From positions 62,001-126,000 of the forward strand of contig CAVYPM010000007.1 of assembly GCA_963770375.1 (NCBI GenBank): a stretch of DNA of 64,000 nucleotides, read 5' to 3'. Below the pieces are notes generated by a model. That model saw nothing but the letters and a program-made list of their open reading frames with translations. It did no database searches and was not told where the DNA came from. How positions within the stretch are numbered: position 1 is the first letter of the stretch; every line of letters starts with the position of its first letter. This DNA comes from DASVBE01 sp963770375. GTDB taxonomy: Bacteria; Actinomycetota; Actinomycetes; Streptosporangiales; Streptosporangiaceae. The translations under genes and the position numbers were made by a program. Below are positions 26,026 through 32,446 of the stretch, piece by piece.

Positions 26026-27071
26026 GCCCCGGCGACCAGCTGGGCGTCGTCCTGGGCGGCCGGGGTGCCCGCGCCCTCGGCGAGCTGGAATTCCTTGGGC
26101 ACCTCGATGCCGTACAGCCGGGCGGCGTTCAGGCCGAGGATCTTCTTCTTGCCGGCCACCCCGAGCCGCGGGTAGTCGGAGAACTCGTCACCGGGGTAGT
26201 CCCAGTCCACGAAGCCCTCGATCTGCCACTTGGGCTCCCAGATGCCGTAGTCGCTGCCGAAGGTCATCTTGTCCTCGCCGACCCAGAACAGCAGCTCGCC
26301 CATGACCTTGGCGAAGAACCGCGGCCGGGCGTGCATCAGGCCGCCGATGACCACCGACAGGCCCGCGTACACGTTGGGCTCCTGGGTGGCCATGAAGCAG
26401 AAGTCCTCGATCCGGGGCAGGCCGACGTGCTCCACGATGAAGTTCAGGTCCGGGAAGTCGGTGGCCGCGTGGTCGACGTCGGAGACGTCGAACGCGTCCT
26501 TGTCCAGCGGCCAGATCGTCGGGCCCTTGTGCACGTGGATGTTCTTGATCCCGAGCTCGCGGCAGGCCTCCAGGTAGCGGTAGGCGCCGGGGTCGCTCAG
26601 CTTCCAGCCGCGGGAGCCGTTGTTCCACTCGGCGGTGTAGAGCTTGACGCCCTTGCTGCCGTAGGTCTCCACGTTGCGGCGCAGGTTCTCCAGGCCGGCG
26701 TCGCTGTCCCTGGGGTCCCAGCGGGTGTTGTAGGTGAACATGCCGGGGTGCCGCTTGCCCATCTCGGCGTTGCGCTCGGTGGTGTTGAAGCCCTCCTTGT
26801 ACCACTCGCGCAGGTCGGTGGGCTGGAAGATGGCGTGGTCGACGTGGCCGTCCTCGAAGACGTCCTTCATCAGGTCGTCCTCGGAGTACTTCTGGAAGTG
26901 CTCGATGGTCCAGTGCGTCTCGGGCGGCCCGAGCCCCTGGTAGGCGTGGAAGCAGTTGATCCAGCCGTTGGCGTACTGCTCGGCGCCGGGGACCCAGTTG
27001 TCCGGGGCCGCGTTCCAGTAGTGCATGTGGCTGTCGACGATGAAGTACTTCTCGCCATCCTTCTCGTACAT
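26022..27071 (-). CDS. Amidohydrolase family 2 protein of the monooxygenase cluster
   Basis: A 349-residue TIM-barrel amidohydrolase. Metal-site features are VDSHMHYW near the start (HxH), the barrel strands ending HVHKGPTIWP and IVEHVGLPRIEDF, and the late Asp in FGSDYGIWEP. It starts with ATG at 27071, preceded on its strand by GGGAGG and separated from prmD by a GC-rich hairpin. An orthologous gene follows mimABCD/prmABCD in several actinobacteria. Its reaction there is not established; it may be a decarboxylase or hydrolase acting on a product, or have a maturation role. Confidence 0.85.
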   Translation of the reverse strand: MYEKDGEKYFIVDSHMHYWNAAPDNWVPGAEQYANGWINCFHAYQGLGPPETHWTIEHFQKYSEDDLMKDVFEDGHVDHAIFQPTDLREWYKEGFNTTERNAEMGKRHPGMFTYNTRWDPRDSDAGLENLRRNVETYGSKGVKLYTAEWNNGSRGWKLSDPGAYRYLEACRELGIKNIHVHKGPTIWPLDKDAFDVSDVDHAATDFPDLNFIVEHVGLPRIEDFCFMATQEPNVYAGLSVVIGGLMHARPRFFAKVMGELLFWVGEDKMTFGSDYGIWEPKWQIEGFVDWDYPGDEFSDYPRLGVAGKKKILGLNAARLYGIEVPKEFQLAEGAGTPAAQDDAQLVAGA

Positions 27072-27141
27072 GGTGGTTCCTCCCGGGACCGGAGACTTCT
27101 TGCCTCGTGACGGTGGCGTGGGTCAGTGGCGGTGGCGGCCA

Positions 27142-27180
27142 GCGCCGCCGCGGGCCCGCGGCGGGGACCCGCGGCGGCGC
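27142..27180 (-). other. Intercistronic hairpin between prmD and the amidohydrolase gene
   Basis: GCGCCGCCGCGGG (27142-27154) pairs with CCCGCGGCGGCGC (27168-27180), a perfect 13-base stem around a 13-base GC-rich loop. No T-run follows, and genes of the same operon continue, so it probably acts as an attenuator or as an mRNA processing/stability structure. Confidence 0.6.
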
Positions 27181-27197
27181 GGCCTGGTCGGCAGCGC

Positions 27198-27566
27198 CTA
27201 GTGGGCGACCAGGTCGAAGCCGATGTACTCGGCCGCGTCCTCCGGGTTCGCGAACATGATCGTCCGGTCGTCCTCGTGGATCATCCGGCCGTAGTGCGTC
27301 GACATGTTCTCCTCGAACTCGGCCTGGTCGAAGAAGCCCGGCTCCTCACCGAGTGCCTCGGAGATCTCGTCGTAGACGAAGTCCATCCGGCCGATCGCGT
27401 CCACCCGGATCATCGACGGCAGGGGGCGCACCGTGACGTTCGGCTTGGTCGACATGACCTGGGCCATCACCGCGCCGACCTGGTTGTTCATCAGGGTGAC
27501 ACCGCACTGGTTGGACGCGGTGTTGTTGGACTTGAACGGGCTCTCTGCCGTCTTGAACGTCGTCAC
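27198..27566 (-). CDS. prmD: Propane monooxygenase coupling (effector) protein
   Basis: A 122-residue protein of the MmoB/DmpM/TmoD family: SNQCGVTLMNNQVGAVMAQV near the start, then VTVRPLPSMIRVDAIGRM and the C-terminal FANPEDAAEYIGFD. Cofactor-less coupling proteins of this type bind the hydroxylase and gate oxygen activation at the di-iron site. GTG at 27566 overlaps the prmC stop by four bases (GTGA), so the subunits are made in step. In mim/prm clusters this gene always closes the four-gene oxygenase core. Confidence 0.92.
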   Translation of the reverse strand: MTTFKTAESPFKSNNTASNQCGVTLMNNQVGAVMAQVMSTKPNVTVRPLPSMIRVDAIGRMDFVYDEISEALGEEPGFFDQAEFEENMSTHYGRMIHEDDRTIMFANPEDAAEYIGFDLVAH

Positions 27567-28726
27567 TGGGCCAGCTCCTTCGGGGTGTCGAGGCCAAGGT
27601 CGGCCAGGAGGCCGCTGAACCGGCTCTTGACCCGGTCCAGGCCGTCCTCGAACCGCGGCGGCCGGGAGTCGGGCTGCGACCACAGCGGCTGCAGGTCGCG
27701 GGCCGCGGCGATGGCCCGCGGCGTCCACACCTGCAGCCACTGGTTCAGCAGGCCCTTGTTGTGGTCCGCGAACTCGCGGTCGTTGGTGAGCAGCACGAAG
27801 CAGGCCATCGTGTAGCGCAGGTCCCGCTCGGCGAAGTCGTACTCCTCCGCGCCGATCACCGTGGGGGTGACGTAGTCGCCGTTGCGCGGCGCGGCATGCT
27901 GCACCAGCTGGCTCCGGAACAGCTCGCCGACCAGCGGCTCGAACACGACGTTGGCCGCGAAGATGGCCTCGCACCAGTCGTCGATGGCGGTCAGCTGCTC
28001 GGCTAGCTCCCGGATCTTCTGCCAGGCGTGGTCGTTGTTCCAGGTGTCCAGGTGCCCGGCGCCGTCGAAGCCGTCGATCTCCTCGCTGAGCGTCAGGTTG
28101 TACAGCGCGAGGTCCTGGGCGGACCGGATCCGGTGCATGCTGTTCACCGAGATCGCGTTGTTGTGCATGTTGGTCGGGGCGCGCCGGTTGGCGTTGGCGA
28201 ACAGGTACAGGCCCAGGCCGTGGTCGACGTGCATCCAGGCACCGATGTTGCGCTCGACGAAGCGGACCCAGTTCGGGCCCCACTGGTCGAACGCCTTGGC
28301 CTGGCGGGCCGCGTCGATGTTCTGGTTGAGCTGCCGGACGACGTTGGAGTTGTACCGGTAGAAGGTGAGCTCCCACTCCTCGTTCGGGTCGCGGAACTCG
28401 TGCCAGCCGTGCGCGGGCCAGTCGTAGCCCTTGCCGCCGGAGCCCGGGAAGCGCTCCGGCTCGGGCCGGTCCTGGCCCCACGCCTTCAGCGCGGTCCAGT
28501 CCAGCGGGTAGCCGCCGCGGCCGTCGGAGAACCCGTACAGCCAGCCCTGGGCGAGGTAGTGCCGCGGGTCGGGCTGCACCTCGACGGTGACGTCCTCGTA
28601 GTGGGTCTGCTTCCGCTTCTGCGGGGTGTAGTAGTTGAACCTGCGGGCGGTCGAGTCGGGGAATTCCTTTGCGCCGGCCTCAGCGTCGGTGAATACGGGC
28701 TTCGGCAAGCTGCGCTCTTCGGTCAT
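27563..28726 (-). CDS. prmC: Propane monooxygenase hydroxylase small (beta) subunit
   Basis: A 387-residue protein with the fold of soluble di-iron monooxygenase beta subunits: TARRFNYYTPQKRKQTHYED at the N-terminus, DPNEEWELTFYRYNSNVVRQ in the helical core and ISVNSMHRIRSAQDLALY further on. It does not bind iron itself but packs against PrmA to form the (alpha-beta) hydroxylase. ATG at 28726 is preceded by the purine-rich GAGAGAGAGA. About 100 bases, including a small hairpin, separate it from the prmB stop. Confidence 0.92.
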   Translation of the reverse strand: MTEERSLPKPVFTDAEAGAKEFPDSTARRFNYYTPQKRKQTHYEDVTVEVQPDPRHYLAQGWLYGFSDGRGGYPLDWTALKAWGQDRPEPERFPGSGGKGYDWPAHGWHEFRDPNEEWELTFYRYNSNVVRQLNQNIDAARQAKAFDQWGPNWVRFVERNIGAWMHVDHGLGLYLFANANRRAPTNMHNNAISVNSMHRIRSAQDLALYNLTLSEEIDGFDGAGHLDTWNNDHAWQKIRELAEQLTAIDDWCEAIFAANVVFEPLVGELFRSQLVQHAAPRNGDYVTPTVIGAEEYDFAERDLRYTMACFVLLTNDREFADHNKGLLNQWLQVWTPRAIAAARDLQPLWSQPDSRPPRFEDGLDRVKSRFSGLLADLGLDTPKELAQ

Positions 28727-28753
28727 CGGATCTCTCTCTCATCGTCGAGATGG

Positions 28754-28775
28754 CCGCCGGGATCGCAACCGGCGG
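28754..28775 (-). other. Intercistronic hairpin between prmB and prmC
   Basis: CCGCCGG (28754-28760) and CCGGCGG (28769-28775) form a seven-base stem around GATCGCAA. It lies between the prmB stop and the prmC ribosome-binding site and is smaller than the hairpins flanking prmB and prmD. Confidence 0.4.
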
Positions 28776-28829
28776 AGCCGCCCGCCACGGGGGCTGGCTA
28801 AGGGATCGGGCCGGGCCTCCTGTCTCCCG

Positions 28830-29868
28830 TTAATCAGCAGTGGTGGTGAACTTGTCGAAATAGATCCGCTTTTCCTCGACGCCGGCCGCGGCGAGCATGA
28901 CCTGGGCGGCCTCGACCATCGGCGGCGGCCCGCACACGTAGGCGTGCGCGCCGGCCAGGTTGCCGGCCAGCCGCTTGACCACGTCGGTGATCAGGCCGGT
29001 CTCGCCGTCCCAGTCGTCGTCCTGGCGCGGCCTCGGACAGGGCCGGGATGTAGCGGAAGTTCGGCAGCGTCTCCTCCAGGGCCCGCAGCTCCTTCTCGAA
29101 GCACAGGTCCCGGCGCTGCCGGGCGCCGTAGTAGTAGGTCGCCTTCCGGTCGATGCCGCGCTCGGCCATCGAGCGCAGCAGCGACAGGATGGGCGCCATG
29201 CCGGCCCCGCCGCCGACGAAGATCAGCTCGGCGTCGAGGCTCTCGCGCAGGGTGAAGACCCCGAACGGGCCGGTGAGGTGCAGCCGGTCGCCGACCGCGA
29301 GCCGGGTGTCGAGGAAATGCGAGAACAGGCCGTCCGGGTAGACCTTGATCACGAACTCCAGCAGGCCGCCGTCCCGGCTGGTGGGGTTGGCCATGGAGAA
29401 GGACCGGGTCTCGTCCGTCCCCGGCACCGTGATGTCCACGTACTGGCCGGGGAAGAACTTCAGCTCGGCCTGCTCGGTCAGCCGCAGGACCAGGTGCCGC
29501 ATGTCGTGGGTGACCGGCTCGTTGGACACCACCTCGGCCTCGGCCTCCTGGATCGGCAGGCCTGTCCTGATCATCTCCTCGTCGTAGTGGAGCAGCTCGA
29601 TGGTGAGGTCCTCGTACGGGTGCGCCCGGCACAGGAGGGTGAAGCCCTCCTCCTTCTCGTAGTCCGGCAGCGCGAACGTGGAGTAGCGGTCAAGCTCGAT
29701 GTCCTCGCCGTCGAGGACGAACGACTTGCACGCCGCGCACTGCCCCTCCTTGCAGCCGTGCATCAGCATGATCCCCTGCTCGGCGGCCGCGCGCAGGATC
29801 GTCTGATCCTCGTCGACCTCGATCTCGATGCCGACGGGCTCAAAGCGCACGACGTGCTTGTCACCCAT
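28830..29868 (-). CDS. prmB: Propane monooxygenase reductase, frame broken near base 29020
   Basis: About 346 residues. Domains in order: N-terminal [2Fe-2S] ferredoxin (CKEGQCAAC plus a later Cys in LLCRAHP), FAD domain with RSFSMANPTS, and NAD domain with GGGAGMAPILSLL. The continuous frame loses homology after PALSEA (base ~29025) and ends at 28834; shifting by one base gives DDDWDGETGLITDVVKRLAG, then VCGPPPMVE and a natural end YFDKFTTTAD at 28830. So one extra base lies near 29020. ATG at 29868 has GGGAGG nine bases upstream. The protein passes electrons from NADH through FAD and the iron-sulfur cluster to the PrmA di-iron centre. The frame is also open into prmA upstream, but see prmA. 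Confidence 0.88.
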
Positions 29869-29957
29869 GAGGTGGTGCCTCCCGGGACGTGAACGGGCGA
29901 ATGCTGACGCGAACTCTGGAGGGAACGAACTGAAGAGGTTCCGGGACTGGGGTGGTT

Positions 29958-29991
29958 GGCGGGGGGCCGGCCGGGTAACCGGCCCCCCGCC
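29958..29991 (-). other. Strong intercistronic hairpin between prmA and prmB
   Basis: GGCGGGGGGCCGG (29958-29970) pairs perfectly with CCGGCCCCCCGCC (29979-29991) around an eight-base loop. It lies between the inferred prmA stop at 30009 and the prmB ribosome-binding site, and argues that the two genes are separate cistrons. It may protect the prmA 3' end or reduce downstream transcription, so that hydroxylase exceeds reductase. Confidence 0.7.
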
Positions 29992-30008
29992 AGGCGGGTT
30001 CGCCGCGG

Positions 30009-31659
30009 TTAGTCCTGCGGCGCCGGGCGGCCCGCCGGGCCCTGCCGGTTGTAGTCGGCGCTGGAACGCCTGCCGCTCCTCCGGCGTCATCTCGTTGAGC
30101 AGCACGTTGGGGCTCAGAACCGGGCCCATGCGGCGCAGGTGGTCCAGCGTCCACATCTTCTTCGGGTCCAGGTCCAGGTGCGGCTGGGCGGTCATGGTCT
30201 TGCCGTCGTCGCGCACGTAACCCATGTCGGAGACCACGTCGGCCCAGTTCCAGCCGTGGTACAGGGTCTCCCATTCGCGCTTGCCGATGAGCTGGCCCAT
30301 GTTCGGGGTCTCGCGGCCCTGGAAGGTGGGCCGGAACGCCTCGACGTCGGTCCACCGGCAGGCCTCGTGGCAGTAGGTGCGGACCTGGCCGTCGACCTCG
30401 TCCATCACCATGTCCTCGCGGACCAGGCACGGGACCATGCAGGTCCAGCACCGGTGCGGGTACACGTAGTCGACGGCCTCGGCCACGATCGGGTGGTGCC
30501 CGTTCGGGAACTTCAGGCGGTTGTAGTTCTCCCACCACTTGCCGTACTTGTCGTACCAGCCCGGGTACTTGTACTCGAACCACTCGAAGTCCGCGTCGGT
30601 CATGCCGTCGATCCGCCAGTAGTTCGCCAGCCAGCCGGTGGCGAAGAACTGCGCGACCTCGTGCACGTAGCCCTTGTTCCAGATCTGGTTCCAGGACTCC
30701 TCGATCAGGTCATGCGGGATGACCAGGCCGTACTTCTCCAGCGGCACGAGGTAGCTGCGGTAGTAGTCGTCGTAGATCCACCGGCGCCACATCTCGGCGT
30801 AGGACTCGCGGTCCTTGCGGCGGTCCTTGGTGCCGTACTCGATGAACGTGCCGATGGCCGCGTCCACCACGCGGTGGTTGTTCCACCACGCGTACCGCAG
30901 GTCCCGCTCGAGGAGCTGGTGGTTGCTCTCGTCCGACAGCGCCATCAGGAGCGTGGCGTAGCCGTTGGAGATGTGCCGCGACTCGTCCGACTGCACCGAG
31001 TGGAACACGGTGGGCAGCAGGTAGTCGCCGTTGGCGGCGGCCTCGGCGGGCATGGCCACGAACAGCGTGTTGGTGAACGCCGTCTCGGCCACGATCGTGA
31101 GGTAGATGCTCGCGGCGGTGATCGCGTCGCCGGTGATGAAGCCCTCGGCGAACTGCCGGCCGATCGTGCCGCAGTAGTCGTTGTGGAAGTTGCGCAGGCT
31201 GTTGTTGAAGCCCGCCGGGTCGATGTAGTTGTTCATGTACAGGCGCTTGAGGTTCTGCTGGATCGTCGAGTGCCGGACCTCGTCGATCATCTGGATCGCC
31301 TGGCCGTTGTGCAGCTCCGGGTTGGGGACCGTCCGGAACAGCAGCGGCATCGCGCGCGCGGCCGACACCTCGGGGAGCGGGATGATCGACAGGAACAGCT
31401 TCTGCCATTCCAGCCAGCGCTCCTGCACCTGGCGGAACATGTTGCCGCGGATCGCGCCGTCGGACGCGCCGTAGACGCGGTGGTCCTTCTCTTCCTGCAT
31501 CGGGAAGTAGGACCGCAGGACCTGCTTCAGCGGGTCCTTCTTCTGAGCCTTCTGGAACGTGTAGTCAGTTCCGTACTGGGAGACAGGCTCGTGGTAAACG
31601 GGGTCCCAGGATAGCTCCTGGATTTTCTGGTGGGCCTTGGCCACGCTCTGGCGACTCAT
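30009..31659 (-). CDS. prmA: Propane monooxygenase hydroxylase large (alpha) subunit, frame broken near its end
   Basis: About 550 residues. Di-iron ligand motifs are DEVRH (residues ~126-130) and DESRH (~225-229) within two long helices, as in soluble methane/propane monooxygenases; the N-terminus SRQSVAKAHQKIQELSW and SYFPMQEEKDHRVYGA match PrmA/MimA. A Cys-rich segment, HRCWTCMVPC and CHEACRW, near residue 420-450 is also typical. After ERQAFQ the continuous frame runs on as low-complexity Pro/Gly/Ala sequence into prmB. A one-base shift gives YNRQGPAGRPAPQD and a stop at 30009, before a strong hairpin. I therefore annotate separate genes and an extra base near 30060. ATG at 31659 follows AAGGGG. 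The complex hydroxylates propane, acetone or phenol in relatives; the substrate here is untested. Confidence 0.92.
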
Positions 31660-31770
31660 AGTCACCCCTTCTTCTCGGGTCGGCGCAGACAGGCGGCCTG
31701 CTGCTTCTCCTTCGGCCCGGCCCCTCACCGGACCGGCGAGCGCACGCACACCGCACGCCCGAAACTCCTC

Positions 31771-31784
31771 TTGTGGCATCACAA
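31771..31784. promoter_or_regulatory. Inverted repeat TTGTG-N4-CACAA upstream of prmA
   Basis: TTGTG at 31771-31775 and CACAA at 31780-31784. It lies about 115 bases before the prmA start, between the candidate activator site and the gene. The half-site resembles the TGTG/CACA of CRP-family sites but the spacing is shorter, so assignment is open. Confidence 0.35.
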
Positions 31785-31806
31785 CCCGATCTGGCGGTCC
31801 GTGGGC

Positions 31807-31819
31807 TCTCAACATGAGA
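31807..31819. promoter_or_regulatory. Inverted repeat TCTCA-N3-TGAGA upstream of prmA, candidate activator site
   Basis: TCTCA (31807-31811), ACA, TGAGA (31815-31819), followed by CAG. The same TCTCA-N3-TGAGACAG pattern occurs at 32326-32341 before the divergent activator gene. Its distance of about 150 bases from the prmA start suits an upstream activating sequence for a Fis-type regulator. Confidence 0.5.
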
Positions 31820-31913
31820 CAGCGGTCCGCGCTGGCGGGGCCCGGCCCGCGCCCCCAGTTCCGTATTCCTTCCTGGTCAGAACCCCGGTCGGCGGGCCAC
31901 GGGCGCGCAAAAG

Positions 31914-31941
31914 ACCCCGCTACGGCGTGCCGTAGCGGGGT
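31914..31941 (-). terminator. Rho-independent-type terminator of the small gene at 31960-32211
   Basis: ACCCCGCTACGGC (31914-31926) and GCCGTAGCGGGGT (31929-31941) form a perfect stem; read on the minus strand it is followed by CTTTT. It begins 19 bases after the stop of the small minus-strand gene and separates it from the prmA promoter. Confidence 0.75.
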
Positions 31942-31959
31942 GTCAGCCGAGGTCAGGCG

Positions 31960-32211
31960 CTACTGGTGGTCAGGGAAGACGGCCGCGCGCAGGTCCGCCA
32001 GGGTGTCCTGGATGTGCTGGGTGTCCCGCCGGTTGCCCTCGGCGGCCGGCCGGATGCCGAGCGCCTCGAGCAGCGCGGCGGCGGGCGGCCCGGGGTCGCC
32101 CGCGGACCCGAGAACCGGGTGAAGTCCCTGCTCAGCAAGATGATGGAAGACGAGGTTGACGACGCTCCACGGGTTGAACGTCTCGTGGTCACGATCGTGC
32201 TGGTGAACCAT
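31960..32211 (-). CDS. Small protein of unknown function upstream of the prm operon
   Basis: An 83-residue soluble-looking protein (FNPWSVVNLVFHHLAEQGLH, then ALLEALGIRPAAEGNRRD and a helical DTLADLRAAVF end) with no membrane helix or Cys. Support for a real gene: GGAGGTGA four bases before the ATG at 32211, a well-formed terminator right after the stop, and a non-random, helix-compatible sequence. It lies between prmA and its divergent activator, an unusual place. I do not recognise a characterised family; it might modulate the regulator or the oxygenase, but nothing in the sequence proves it. Confidence 0.7.
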   Translation of the reverse strand: MVHQHDRDHETFNPWSVVNLVFHHLAEQGLHPVLGSAGDPGPPAAALLEALGIRPAAEGNRRDTQHIQDTLADLRAAVFPDHQ

Positions 32212-32324
32212 CCGTCACCTCCGTGGGGCGGGCCCGGCGCGCGGGCCTGTCGCCCGGGCTTCCGTTTGCCCTGGCGGGCCTACCCGGCGCGCCGGTATCA
32301 AACGGGTGTAACAGGGAATTTACG

Positions 32325-32339
32325 GTCTCATCTTGAGAC
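32325..32339. promoter_or_regulatory. Inverted repeat GTCTCA-N3-TGAGAC upstream of the activator gene
   Basis: GTCTCA (32325-32330), TCT, TGAGAC (32334-32339), followed by AGG. It is a perfect six-base-arm palindrome in the gap between the small gene and the activator and matches the site upstream of prmA. Autoregulation by the activator is the simplest reading. Confidence 0.5.
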
Positions 32340-32446
32340 AGGTCACCGCTGACTTGTGCTTATGGTGGGTACACGGACCACAAAGTTTCCCGCGCTGGCC
32401 GCGGCTGGCTCTCCGCGGGATCGACCAGAAGCAGGGGAGGCGTCCA

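Larger units (their letters stand above)
31660..31913 (-). promoter_or_regulatory. prmA promoter and leader region
   Basis: About 250 bases without a gene between prmA and the terminator of the small gene upstream. It holds two inverted repeats, TTGTG-GCAT-CACAA (31771-31784) and TCTCA-ACA-TGAGA (31807-31819), the second shared with the activator promoter. I found no convincing -24/-12 (sigma-54) element and cannot place a -10/-35 pair with confidence. Confidence 0.5.

Noticed and set aside
28834..31659. A single fused hydroxylase-reductase protein
   Set aside because: A hairpin, a strong ribosome-binding site and natural C-termini in shifted frames all support two genes with sequence breaks.
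31660..31913. Sigma-54 promoter upstream of prmA
   Set aside because: No TGGCAC-N5-TTGC element was found and the activator lacks GAFTGA.
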